23,823 nt of DNA, taken from IMG/VR virus record IMGVR_UViG_3300046463_000442, positions 1 to 23,823 of that record. One strand, 5' to 3'. The DNA comes from a virus. The notes under the pieces were generated by a model. That model did no database searches. It was given only the letters and a program-made list of their open reading frames with translations, and was not told where the DNA came from. The stretch's first letter is position 1. Each line of letters begins with the position of its first letter. This document shows, in pieces, positions 15,218 to 22,126 of the stretch. Both the position numbers and the translations under genes were made by a program.

Positions 15218-15508
15218 CTACGCCTCAGCCATGACAGCGAGCGCTTCGGCCTCCATTACTTGAAGGTCAGGAAATAGTTCGGGGATTCGCCGCTTTTTGA
15301 TGCCGATGAGGGCTGCCACTTCGCGAATGACCGAGTAGTCCAGCCCGGTCGCGCCGGCAGCACCGGTACGCCACTGAGTGCTGAGCGCATTGAATAGGCG
15401 GAAGACTGGCCAGTTGTCTGGCCAGATCTCCACTTCACCCTCTTCAAAGTCATCTGCATCGAGGCCGAACAACGACAGCGTCTCTTCAGGCGCCCGCGAC
15501 CCGTACAT
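15218..15508 (-). CDS. Tail assembly chaperone, T part of G-GT
   Basis: The frame is open well upstream of the ATG at 15508, up to 15565. That ATG has no ribosome binding site, so the usual product is probably the frameshift fusion: G residues 1-127 read through GGGAAAC and continue LIAAAQAMYGS... to 15218, about 230 residues in all. The T part has an acidic N-terminal stretch (FGLDADDFEEGEVEIWPDNW), then VFRLFNALSTQW and a helical region GLDYSVIREVAALIG, matching tail assembly chaperones of the DUF1799 kind. In lambda the G and GT products bind the tape measure and recruit tube subunits. Translation from 15508 alone cannot be excluded. Confidence 0.85.
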   Translation of the reverse strand: MYGSRAPEETLSLFGLDADDFEEGEVEIWPDNWPVFRLFNALSTQWRTGAAGATGLDYSVIREVAALIGIKKRRIPELFPDLQVMEAEALAVMAEA

Positions 15509-15525
15509 CGCTTGCGCCGCGGCGA

Positions 15526-15909
15526 TCAGTTTCCCCGGCTGGCGAGCTCATAGGCCTTTTTATAGGCATTGAGAATCGCCGCTGGAGCGCCTACACAGGT
15601 CAGCGCCAGTTCGGTCAGTGATTCTTCGCCGAACTCGTCTTCAAAGCCCCAGCCGACAATAATCTCCTTGAGCTGTCCAACTTCAAGCTTCACCTGCGCC
15701 TCGGTCGCATCTTCCCAAGTAGCGCCATCCTTCATGGCTTCTGCAATCAGCGCGTCACGCTCCCTGTTCCACTTGTCGTGGTACTTCGACAACTCTTTCC
15801 GGTCGCGGTACTTGAATTCGATCTCGACCTTGATCGAGTCGAAACCAACGCGAGGGATCTCGACTTCAGCCTTGAATGTGGCGTTCTGAGCAATCTTGAA
15901 GCTGGCCAT
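15526..15909 (-). CDS. Tail assembly chaperone, G part
   Basis: 127 residues, probably the G-type tail assembly chaperone: beta-rich N-terminus (MASFKIAQNATFKAEVEIPR..), then helical KYHDKWNRERDALIAEAMKD and an acidic stretch VGWGFEDEFGEE ending in a helix LNAYKKAYELASRGN. It is located between the tube and the tape measure genes, and its last two sense codons lie inside a -1 slippery heptamer that leads to the T frame. The start at 15909 has AAGGA upstream. It would be needed in large excess over the fusion for tail assembly and is not in the virion. Confidence 0.87.
   Translation of the reverse strand: MASFKIAQNATFKAEVEIPRVGFDSIKVEIEFKYRDRKELSKYHDKWNRERDALIAEAMKDGATWEDATEAQVKLEVGQLKEIIVGWGFEDEFGEESLTELALTCVGAPAAILNAYKKAYELASRGN
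15529..15535 (-). promoter_or_regulatory. Programmed -1 ribosomal slippery site GGGAAAC
   Basis: In the G frame the codons are CGG GGA AAC TGA, so the heptamer G-GGA-AAC has the X-XXY-YYZ form, directly before the stop. Slipping back one base gives GGG AAA and then CTG ATC GCC in the open T frame. Lambda uses GGGAAAG at the same place in G-GT. Confidence 0.85.
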
Positions 15910-15918
15910 GTGGTTTCC

Positions 15919-16566
15919 TTACGACAGGTAGCGAGTAGGGGCGGATTGCAGCGCCAGGGATACTTTGCGCGTCAGGATGTTGCCGCGCGATACCTCGGGC
16001 TGCAGCGAGAACGAGGTGTAGGCGCCGTAGTACAACTTGTCGGTGCCTGGCAGGTTCAGGCGGGCGGCCTGTACGGTCTGAGCGATGTCAGCGGCCTGGA
16101 CAATGGGCACATATGCCAGGGTCGGATCGTCAGCAACCGTCAGCACCATACTGGCAGCAGCCTTGTCGGTTGGGATCTGGCGGCCCTGGGCATCTTCGAG
16201 GAACACGACGTCCTGATAGTTCTGGTCGCCGCCGGAGAACGCCACATCGGTGATCTGCGGAATCTGCACCCAGGTCATGATCTTTTTCAGGCTGCCTACA
16301 CCAGAGCCAGCTGGGTAAATGGTGGTGCTGGTGGTATCGACGCCTTCCAAGGTGATCGCGGTCGCAGTAGCGGCCGAGACGCGTACGACCTTGTTGTTCA
16401 GCGCGGTCCAGCCGGAGGTGACCAGCACAATGTCGCCAACGACCAAGGTCGCGCCAACGACGGTGCAAATCGCCGAAGTGGCATTGGTGATAGCCGAGAA
16501 CGGAAGCGCAGCGGCGTAGGTGGCGGCATGTTCAAACGTGCCGCCGTTAGGAATCTTGTAGCCCAT
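15919..16566 (-). CDS. Major tail tube protein
   Basis: 215 residues. Beta-rich, with GGTFEHAATY at the start, ATAITLEGVDTT near 70-80, the segment VQIPQITDVAFSGGDQNYQDVVFLED, and QIPTDKAAASMVLTVADDP, which recall the TTP_3-type tail tube family of lambda-like phages. No extra Ig-like domain is fused to the C-terminus, unlike lambda gpV. It would polymerise into hexameric rings around the tape measure. Position between the tail terminator and the G-GT chaperones supports the call. A GAGG sequence precedes the start at 16566, and a terminator-like hairpin lies just upstream. Confidence 0.85.
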   Translation of the reverse strand: MGYKIPNGGTFEHAATYAAALPFSAITNATSAICTVVGATLVVGDIVLVTSGWTALNNKVVRVSAATATAITLEGVDTTSTTIYPAGSGVGSLKKIMTWVQIPQITDVAFSGGDQNYQDVVFLEDAQGRQIPTDKAAASMVLTVADDPTLAYVPIVQAADIAQTVQAARLNLPGTDKLYYGAYTSFSLQPEVSRGNILTRKVSLALQSAPTRYLS

Positions 16567-16592
16567 GGGGGTTTTCCTCTATGCAGAAATGA

Positions 16593-16615
16593 CAAAACCC
16601 GCTTAATGGCGGGTT
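16593..16615 (-). terminator. Terminator-like hairpin before the tail tube gene
   Basis: Minus strand AACCCGC-CATTAA-GCGGGTT followed by UU GUCAUUU: a 7-bp perfect stem (16596-16602 with 16609-16615) with a short T-run. It lies between the tail terminator and tail tube genes and may limit or process the message. Confidence 0.45.
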
Positions 16616-16637
16616 CTGGGTTTGCCCAATGGGCGGA

Positions 16638-17060
16638 TTAGTTGGTGGTATCAGCTCGGTACGTGAACGACAGCGGTAGCGAGGTGGTCGTGTCGCCCTG
16701 CTGGGCCGAGGCGGTAGCCATCGGTGAGCGGACATACACGGTGAAAGTCGTCTTGGTCAGCGCCAGGTTGTTCGGGAGCAGCGCAGCGATCTCGTCGGCG
16801 ATCCCTTCAGCGGCACCCCGGCCAATCCCGGCCTTAGTCACCACACTGATCTGGAAGACGCCGCGGTAGGCTATGTGCTTGCCTTCGAGGTCTTCGCTGG
16901 TCGTGTTGGCCGGCAACAGGAATGGGCGCAGGTAAGGCGATCCGTCCGCCGGCGGCGTGAAGGCGACGTCTTCATAGGCAATCGGCAGTGCTGGAACCCT
17001 GGCAGTCGCCCACGTCTTCAAGCGGCCTTCAAAGAGGCTGCGGATGATTTTGTCCGACAT
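16638..17060 (-). CDS. Tail terminator protein (DUF4128-like)
   Basis: 140 residues. Helical N-terminus (IIRSLFEGRLKTWATA), then PIAYEDVAFTPP and YLRPFLLPANTTSEDLEG, followed by YRGVFQISVVTKAG.. and ADEIAALLPNNL; this ordering fits the DUF4128 tail terminator group, equivalent to lambda gpU. It would cap the finished tail and provide the joining surface for the head. It precedes the tube gene, as in other siphophages. The start overlaps the stop of the upstream gene in TAATG, so translation is coupled by reinitiation. Confidence 0.82.
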   Translation of the reverse strand: MSDKIIRSLFEGRLKTWATARVPALPIAYEDVAFTPPADGSPYLRPFLLPANTTSEDLEGKHIAYRGVFQISVVTKAGIGRGAAEGIADEIAALLPNNLALTKTTFTVYVRSPMATASAQQGDTTTSLPLSFTYRADTTN

Positions 17061-17632
17061 TATGGAAGCTCCGAAACAGCCCGGTCTATGAAGGTCTGGA
17101 ACTCGACCACTGAAATTCTCACCATCCCGGCGGGTGCTTGGCTAGACCAGCCCTCAAATTCTAAACGCGGGCCGTAAGGAAGCGCGTTTATCATCCAGAT
17201 GGAGCCGACTTCACTGGTGAAGCCTTGGATCAGCGCGGCACCCTCGCCTTTCGAATCACTGCCCGATGGGTCGATGCGCTCGAGCGTGCCGGTCTTGGTC
17301 ACGTCGAACGACACTTGCCAGTTGCCCCGGAAGCGGCCGCCGACATACCCGGCGCCGGCCGTGAGGTCCATGCCGTCCTTGATCAGTCGCCCGGGCCTCA
17401 TCCGTCCGGCCTTGGTCAGGTTCGACGGATCGTTGCGCAGCTCGGCGTTGAGTTTGGACACTTCATTGTTGTACTGGGTCGCGGTCGCGTTGGCCGCCCA
17501 GAGTTCCGGGTTGCCGACGGGGGATCGATCCACCACAGCGCCCAGCAGGTCGATGGCGACCTTCTTGATGACGGTCTCGGCATTGGCTTCGGCTTTCGCG
17601 GCGAACGCCTTCAGATCCAATGCGAAGCTCAT
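17060..17632 (-). CDS. Neck or tail-completion protein, HK97 gp10-like
   Basis: 190 residues. An N-terminal helix with many lysines and alanines is followed by AIDLLGAVVDRSPVGNPELW, the pattern of HK97 gp10-like proteins, a middle with GYVGGRFRGNWQVSFD, and a terminal region ALPYGPRLEFEGWSSQAPAGMVR. These proteins sit at the head-tail interface or complete the tail before joining. It overlaps its upstream neighbour by ATGA and the tail terminator gene by one base. The exact role (connector, completion) is not decided by sequence alone. Confidence 0.8.
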   Translation of the reverse strand: MSFALDLKAFAAKAEANAETVIKKVAIDLLGAVVDRSPVGNPELWAANATATQYNNEVSKLNAELRNDPSNLTKAGRMRPGRLIKDGMDLTAGAGYVGGRFRGNWQVSFDVTKTGTLERIDPSGSDSKGEGAALIQGFTSEVGSIWMINALPYGPRLEFEGWSSQAPAGMVRISVVEFQTFIDRAVSELP

Positions 17633-18018
17633 TTTCGTGCCTGCACGCTGAAGCCGATGTTGAGGCCGGCGTAATTCCAGGGCTCGACGTTCTGCACCGT
17701 GTAGGTCTCGCCGTCGAACAGGATCTTGTCCTGGCTGACAGGCTTAGGCATATCAGCACCAGTGAGCAGAACCGGCGAGATCAGCAGCTTGACGTCGCCC
17801 TGCTTGATGCGGGAGCCGTCGATATCGTTCTGTTTATAGTTCTCGCGGAAGCCCGAACCGTCGTATTGGGTGGTTGTGTCCGGCGTTGTCCCGGTATCGG
17901 GGTCATATTCACCGGTGGAGATGTGGATCACCGACAGCTCCAGGCCTTTGCCGCCCTTGCTGCGTGGCGCCAGCATACGGGTCGCCGTGGCCTTGGCTCG
18001 ATCATAAATGTCGGTCAT
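17629..18018 (-). CDS. Head closure (head-tail stopper) protein
   Basis: 129 residues. An N-terminal helix (MTDIYDRAKATATRMLAPRSKGG) is followed by a small beta-barrel-like part: LELSVIHISTGEYDPDTGTT, then KQGDVKLLISPVLLTG and DKILFDGETYTVQNVEPW. This order, and its place between the connector-type gene and the neck protein, fit the head closure or stopper family (lambda FII or SPP1 gp16 position). It would seal the filled capsid. Overlaps by ATGA on both sides show tight coupling. Identification is mainly by position, size and beta pattern. Confidence 0.65.
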   Translation of the reverse strand: MTDIYDRAKATATRMLAPRSKGGKGLELSVIHISTGEYDPDTGTTPDTTTQYDGSGFRENYKQNDIDGSRIKQGDVKLLISPVLLTGADMPKPVSQDKILFDGETYTVQNVEPWNYAGLNIGFSVQARK

Positions 18019-18521
18019 GAGCGCACCATGGAAATGCTGCTGCTCGATCCCTCGATGAACTGAGCCATCATTTTGTCAATCTGGCGGTAGCGGACCACGC
18101 CATTGCCGTCCATGTATTCGGTCTTCAACGGGCCAACCGTTTCGGACTTGATGATCCGGTCGATGTCCTGATCCAACTCGCCCTGCCCTGCCTTGAATGC
18201 CATCTCGGCGCAGATCTGAGCCAGCGGGTTGGGAATGGCATCGCTCGGCCAATACTCGCAGCGAGCACCACCATGGCGCCGGACCATGTAGCGCGGCCAG
18301 GCCAACGCCTGAGTCGTTTTAGCCCGGTAGCCGCAGGTCCGCATGGCGTAGGTGCGCTCGAGGTAATCGGTAGACCGGCGCAGCGCCTGCTCTTTCTCGG
18401 TCGTGCTCAGCGTGGCCCAGACTGTATTGCCGCGCGCATCGTGATAGGCGTCGGCATAGGCGACCGTGCACAGGGATTCTGCGTCGGCACGGCCTGTGCC
18501 GTCCTCAGTGATAAGAGCCAT
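18015..18521 (-). CDS. Head-tail adaptor, DnaT-like annotated family
   Basis: 168 residues. The beginning MALITEDGTGRADAESLCTVAYADAYHDARGN matches a family often labelled putative DnaT-like ssDNA-binding protein, in which ADAYH..RGNxxW is the signature. Next come helices with LRRSTDYLERTYAMRTCGYRA, then QALAWPRYMV and a helical remainder. In phage late operons the family occupies the first head-tail connector position, so adaptor is the better guess than DNA replication. The start is not well marked: GGGG eight bases upstream. It follows the repeat protein gene by three bases. Confidence 0.7.
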   Translation of the reverse strand: MALITEDGTGRADAESLCTVAYADAYHDARGNTVWATLSTTEKEQALRRSTDYLERTYAMRTCGYRAKTTQALAWPRYMVRRHGGARCEYWPSDAIPNPLAQICAEMAFKAGQGELDQDIDRIIKSETVGPLKTEYMDGNGVVRYRQIDKMMAQFIEGSSSSISMVRS

Positions 18522-18524
18522 GTG

Positions 18525-19502
18525 CTACCCCAGCGGGAAAGTTTGTGTTTGCCCGGCGAGCGGACGAATATTCGGTTGACCGGTGAGCGGATAGAGCGGC
18601 GCCTGGCCGGAAAGTGGCATCGACAGGTTCACCCCATTCAGCGGGTAGACCTGAGTGATGCCTTCCAGCGGGTGCGGCCTTGAGGTGGCGTCAGTGCCTG
18701 TGGCATCAGCCGTCACCGGTGCAAACGACACTTCGTCGATGGTGCAGGATGTCGATGCAGACCCTGCTGCGTTGGTCGCGGGCGCAGTGAAGACGATCGG
18801 CGCGAATGCCCCATTGGCGGATACCGAAGGCAGCGCCTGGCCTGTGGGAGCGGAAAGCCCCATAAACGCCAGAGAAGCAGCCTTGAACGCACCGCCTAGA
18901 GCGGTCGCACCTGTGGGAGCGAGCGTCACCGATGCGATCGCCGCCGAAGCATTGCCGTTGACCGATGTGCTGCCCGAGGCCGATGCATTCGGCGCGGCCT
19001 GGGTGATGCTGGCGAGCAGTGCCGACTTGGATGCCGACCCGGAACCGGTATATCCCGGCGCGGCCAACGTCACAAGGCTTGGCGCGGCAGACTTCACCGC
19101 AGAGCCCGTGCCGGACGCCAGCGGAGCGCTTGCGGTGATCGCAGCAGGAGCCGCAGACCGTGAAGCGCTACCAGTGCCAGTCGATGCAGGCGCAGACATC
19201 ACTAGCGATGCCACGACAGCACTGGTAGACCCATTGACTACCGTTGCGCCAGTCGCCGAGCCAGATGGAGCCGTCATCGACACCGAAGCGGGAGCAGCAG
19301 CCACTCCAGCACCGGCCAAAACGCTTGCCGATGGAGCAGACATTGCAACTGATGCCGCAACCCCTGCTGCTACCCCGTCGCTTCCAGCCTGCCAGAACCC
19401 TGCGACTATCGCCGCCGCAGCCGGAGACTCAGGCCGAAACGTGTAGAAGTCAGGGGTCGCTACTCGTCCAGAAGGTGCGCTACGCCAAACGTTTTTGGCC
19501 AT
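18525..19502 (-). CDS. Ala/Ser-rich repeat protein with 9-residue tail repeats
   Basis: 325 residues, function unknown. The first 43 residues are ordinary (MAKNVWRSAPSGRVATPDFY..). Residues about 44-270 are some ten degenerate repeats of 19-27 residues, each with a short hydrophobic strand followed by S/T/A-A-P and then a G/S/T/A-rich link, for example SLVMSAPASTGTGSA, AITASAPLASGTGSA, LVTLAAPGYTGSGSA. Residues 277-325 are five consecutive exact-length repeats xPLxGxxxx (HPLEGITQV, YPLNGVNLS, MPLSGQAPL, YPLTGQPNI, RPLAGQTQT) and the start of a sixth. The repeats are diverged in DNA, so they are held by protein selection. Placed between capsid-associated genes and head-tail connectors, it is most likely a virion component such as a decoration fibre. 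Confidence 0.75.
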   Translation of the reverse strand: MAKNVWRSAPSGRVATPDFYTFRPESPAAAAIVAGFWQAGSDGVAAGVAASVAMSAPSASVLAGAGVAAAPASVSMTAPSGSATGATVVNGSTSAVVASLVMSAPASTGTGSASRSAAPAAITASAPLASGTGSAVKSAAPSLVTLAAPGYTGSGSASKSALLASITQAAPNASASGSTSVNGNASAAIASVTLAPTGATALGGAFKAASLAFMGLSAPTGQALPSVSANGAFAPIVFTAPATNAAGSASTSCTIDEVSFAPVTADATGTDATSRPHPLEGITQVYPLNGVNLSMPLSGQAPLYPLTGQPNIRPLAGQTQTFPLG

Positions 19503-19506
19503 GACG

Positions 19507-20304
19507 TCACCCGTTTACGATTTCAAACATCAGCTCAAAGCCGCCAGTTGACGTGCTGTCAGGTTGAACGACCGCCATCAGTGCGCTGTCGGCGAAGACC
19601 TGCGGCATGCCGGTCTTCATGAAGTCGTGCGTGTCACCAGCGTTCGCCAGCAGGACACGCCCAGCCCAGAGGCGGCGCAGCACCAGAACATTGAAGGTGC
19701 CAACGGTAGAAACCGTGCTGGTCACCGACTCGATCTTCTGTACGCCTGTGTCGCCTGTCTGGAGTGGCAGCATAAGCATGCGATTAGCGATCGGCGCGAC
19801 ACCTGTAGCGATGGTGCCCGTCGTGCGGCCCGTCACACCGTCCTGATTGGTGTAGGTGATTGCGATGCTCTGGTTGCCGGTAAAGGCTGTCACCGCCTCA
19901 ATCCAGATATCAGTGCCGGTGAAGTCCGTGCCGCCTGGAACCCGCGACGAATAGCTCGGCTGAGAGGTCAGCGTGGTTGCAGCGTTGAACGCGTAGGCCC
20001 CGGCCTTGAACAGACAGTCAAACAGGTGTAGCCGGCAACTCACCGTCGCGCCAAACGTGATGTTGGTGATGTAGCCTAAATTGCTTCCCGCGAACGCGTT
20101 GATGGTCGGGAAACCACCGTTCGCATCGGTTGGGACCGTCCCGTTTGCCGTGTTGGAGCCAGCCAGCGTGCCAGATCCAGGGTTGCCACCCGCGTTGATC
20201 ACCTGTGTCGGCGCTACCGCTACCGAGGTGATGACGTTGGTCTTGACGATCTGCACCCGCTGCGTCGGTGCCGCAATGAGCTGGTCAAGCGACGTAATAG
20301 CCAT
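19507..20304 (-). CDS. Putative virion protein, function unknown
   Basis: 265 residues. The sequence is beta-rich with many Thr, Gly, Ala and Asn: ITSLDQLIAAPTQRVQIVKT at the start, then NLGYITNITFGATVSCRLHL, FTGTDIWIEAVTAFTGNQS and NVLVLRRLWAGRVLLANAG. There is no signal peptide or membrane helix. I recognise no domain. The location between a decoration-like gene and the repeat protein, all in the structural operon, makes a capsid-associated or neck structural protein likely. The start at 20304 has AGGTG upstream, and the gene ends five bases from the start of its neighbour. It could also be a connector-associated protein replacing one of the missing classical gene products. Confidence 0.65.
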   Translation of the reverse strand: MAITSLDQLIAAPTQRVQIVKTNVITSVAVAPTQVINAGGNPGSGTLAGSNTANGTVPTDANGGFPTINAFAGSNLGYITNITFGATVSCRLHLFDCLFKAGAYAFNAATTLTSQPSYSSRVPGGTDFTGTDIWIEAVTAFTGNQSIAITYTNQDGVTGRTTGTIATGVAPIANRMLMLPLQTGDTGVQKIESVTSTVSTVGTFNVLVLRRLWAGRVLLANAGDTHDFMKTGMPQVFADSALMAVVQPDSTSTGGFELMFEIVNG

Positions 20305-20312
20305 CAGATCAC

Positions 20313-20732
20313 CTAGCGGTTGACGTAGAGCGGAGTGGACAGCGTGACGGTGAAGCTGCCCGCTGTACTGGTGACAGTGCCGCCGAAGTCCACGAAGGTG
20401 ACCAGTTCGTCAGTGGCTGCCGTGCCGACTGACTTGTAGATCCACGCGCCGACAGCCGAGATGGTCGCACCGGTCCAGGCCGCCGGGTTGCCGAAGGTCA
20501 CCGCAACGCGGTTGTTGGCCGTATCGACCGCGCCAACGCTACAGGTCACCGTCGAGCCGCCGGCTGCATACGTACCGGAAGCACCGACCTCGGTCACGAT
20601 GTCGTTGCGAAAGTCGAAGGTGTCCAGTTCGGTCTCGGTCGGAACCGCCGAAACCAGCAGCATCTTGAATGTGCCGGAGAAGTAGGCATCAGCCATACGC
20701 TTCGGCAGGAATAGCGAATTTGCTGATGCCAT
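20313..20732 (-). CDS. Putative capsid-decoration-like protein
   Basis: 139 residues. A short helical N-terminus (SLFLPKRMADAYFSGTFKML) is followed by a compact beta domain: FRNDIVTEVGASGTYAAGG, VTCSVGAVDTANNRVAVTFG, GATISAVGAWIYKSVG and LVTFVDFGGTVTSTAGSFTV. The order, especially AVGAWIYKSVG..ATDELVTFVDF, is reminiscent of small phage structural proteins in which the strand A.VLY...G and DELI.Y.D recur, often proposed as head decoration or tail structural proteins. The gene follows the coat gene and the 52-residue gene, a usual position for decoration proteins. It is translated from GGAG overlapping the end of the upstream frame. Confidence 0.65.
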   Translation of the reverse strand: MASANSLFLPKRMADAYFSGTFKMLLVSAVPTETELDTFDFRNDIVTEVGASGTYAAGGSTVTCSVGAVDTANNRVAVTFGNPAAWTGATISAVGAWIYKSVGTAATDELVTFVDFGGTVTSTAGSFTVTLSTPLYVNR

Positions 20733-20735
20733 GAC

Positions 20736-20894
20736 TTACTCCGAGGCTTTTACGTCTTCTGGCTTGCCCTTGGTCGCTTTGGCTAACTTGGATTCACCCA
20801 GCAGCTCATGCACCTTCGGATCGAAATCTTCCTCGTTGATCTCAACGAAGTCGCCCTGGTCATCGCCCCACGGTTTCACTTGAATAACTTTCAT
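20736..20894 (-). CDS. Small acidic protein after the coat gene
   Basis: 52 residues, from ATG 20894 to TAA 20736-20738: MKVIQVKPWGDDQGDFVEIN, then EEDFDPKVHELLGESK and a lysine-rich tail ending KASE. It has a good ribosome binding site (GGAGA ten bases upstream). The next gene starts three bases after its stop. Small acidic genes are common between coat and connector genes of siphophages, but I know no function; the first 30 residues look like a compact beta-helix fold. Confidence 0.8.
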   Translation of the reverse strand: MKVIQVKPWGDDQGDFVEINEEDFDPKVHELLGESKLAKATKGKPEDVKASE

Positions 20895-20911
20895 GTCTTT
20901 CTCCACTGAAA

Positions 20912-20933
20912 GCCCGGAGCCGAAGCCCCGGGC
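20912..20933 (-). terminator. Very stable hairpin downstream of the coat gene
   Basis: On the minus strand GCCCGGGGC-TTCG-GCTCCGGGC makes a 9-bp stem with a TTCG tetraloop. Only three U follow, so it may act as a weak terminator, an mRNA-stabilising element or a processing site rather than a full stop. It lies between the abundant coat protein message and the small gene. Confidence 0.5.
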
Positions 20934-20940
20934 GTTCCGA

Positions 20941-22113
20941 TTAGCCCAGCAGGATGCCCGAGTGGCGAGGAGCGATCATTTTCACGCCCCATGCCAGGTT
21001 GATCTCGTAGCGGACTTGGCGTTTCTGCTTGTAGATGCAGAACTCGTAGGTGAGGCCCGACACAGGGTCGGTGACCAGCATTACGTCGTCGGCATCGTCG
21101 CCACCTTCTGGCATCGCAGGAGCGCGGGTTGCCAGCTGGATGGCCGAGCGGTGGAAGAACATGTTGCGGGTGGCAGCAGCAACCACGGTGATCGCCTTGG
21201 CAGCAGCGCTCATTGCAACGCGCAGGCCTGGCTCGGCGATGGTGATCGAACCACCGTTGGAGGTGTCGGTGTCGCCCGAGACAACCACGTACTTGTTGGT
21301 ATCACCCGCGAAAGTGACGATGTCGCCCGCGAGGATGGTGCCAGTACCTGCCGAAGCCAGGGTGATGGCGGTCGCGCCGACTGCATAGCCTGCGGCGTTG
21401 GTAGTGGCAGCAGCGCCAGTACCCACGGCAACGCCTTCGCGCACCTGAGCCGAGTTGTGCAGCAGCATGCCTTGGTATTCACCCAGAGCACCTTGACGCA
21501 ACAGCGCCTCGGACTGGACGCCGCCAGTGTTGGTTTGGAACAGGGTGGACATCTTGCCGCGGATGTTCGCAACAGCTGCGCCACCGAGGACCATGTGCAT
21601 GTCGCTCTGCGGAGCACCGTTGTCGTCCAGGATCTTGCGAGCCAGGGCGAAGTCGCTCAGGTCGCCGGAGGTGGCGAATGGCGTGGCGCCGGCGGTGCCG
21701 TATGCGCGCGAGGTGTTGATGTGCAGAGCAGCGAGGTCGCCTTCGACTTCGTTGGTCAGCGTGCGGATGGCTTGGGCGATACGCTGGGCATTGATGTCAC
21801 CCAGGGTGCCGGCGTTACGCAGGCCCAGGGTTTCCTCACCAGTGATGCCGAACGGTACCGAACGCGCCTTGCTGATGGTCATCTGCACGTTGCCGATGGT
21901 CTGGTTTGGGGTATCAGCAGCGTAAGCCGCAGGAACCAGGTCTTCAGCAGCCATCGCGCCAACCACTGGCGAAACGACGGCTTGGCCGACAGCTGCACGC
22001 TCTGCAGTCGAGTCGCGGGATACGGCCGGGATGAAACCGACCAGCTCGCGAGATACAACGTCCATCGCTTCCTGAATGGAAGGGATCAGACTGGTGAGGG
22101 TCAAAGTGCCCAT
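20941..22113 (-). CDS. Major capsid (coat) protein, P22 gp5-like
   Basis: 390 residues. The N-terminal part has LTSLIPSIQEAMDVVSRELV, then a long middle with FGITGEETLGLRNAGTLGDI, IAQAIRTLTNEVEGDLAAL and HMVLGGAAVANIRGKM. A Gly/Ala/Thr-rich segment from about 235 to 310 could be the inserted I-domain of the P22 group. The C-terminus ends AWGVKMIAPRHSGILLG, as in P22-type coat proteins. It would form the T=7 shell in the HK97 fold and be assembled with the scaffold encoded just upstream. No separate maturation protease is seen, which fits the P22 mode. The start at 22113 has GAGG nine bases upstream. Family assignment is by remembered pattern and context. Confidence 0.85.
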   Translation of the reverse strand: MGTLTLTSLIPSIQEAMDVVSRELVGFIPAVSRDSTAERAAVGQAVVSPVVGAMAAEDLVPAAYAADTPNQTIGNVQMTISKARSVPFGITGEETLGLRNAGTLGDINAQRIAQAIRTLTNEVEGDLAALHINTSRAYGTAGATPFATSGDLSDFALARKILDDNGAPQSDMHMVLGGAAVANIRGKMSTLFQTNTGGVQSEALLRQGALGEYQGMLLHNSAQVREGVAVGTGAAATTNAAGYAVGATAITLASAGTGTILAGDIVTFAGDTNKYVVVSGDTDTSNGGSITIAEPGLRVAMSAAAKAITVVAAATRNMFFHRSAIQLATRAPAMPEGGDDADDVMLVTDPVSGLTYEFCIYKQKRQVRYEINLAWGVKMIAPRHSGILLG

Positions 22114-22126
22114 GCGGTGTTACCTC

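Noticed and set aside
15778-16641. 287-codon plus-strand frame opposite the tail tube gene
   Set aside because: Covers parts of two well-supported minus-strand genes and has no ribosome binding site.
18655-19446. 263-codon plus-strand frame with Ala/Asp/Pro-rich sequence
   Set aside because: It mirrors the repeats of the real gene on the opposite strand; the minus-strand frame has the tight operon spacing and continues through the 9-residue repeats.
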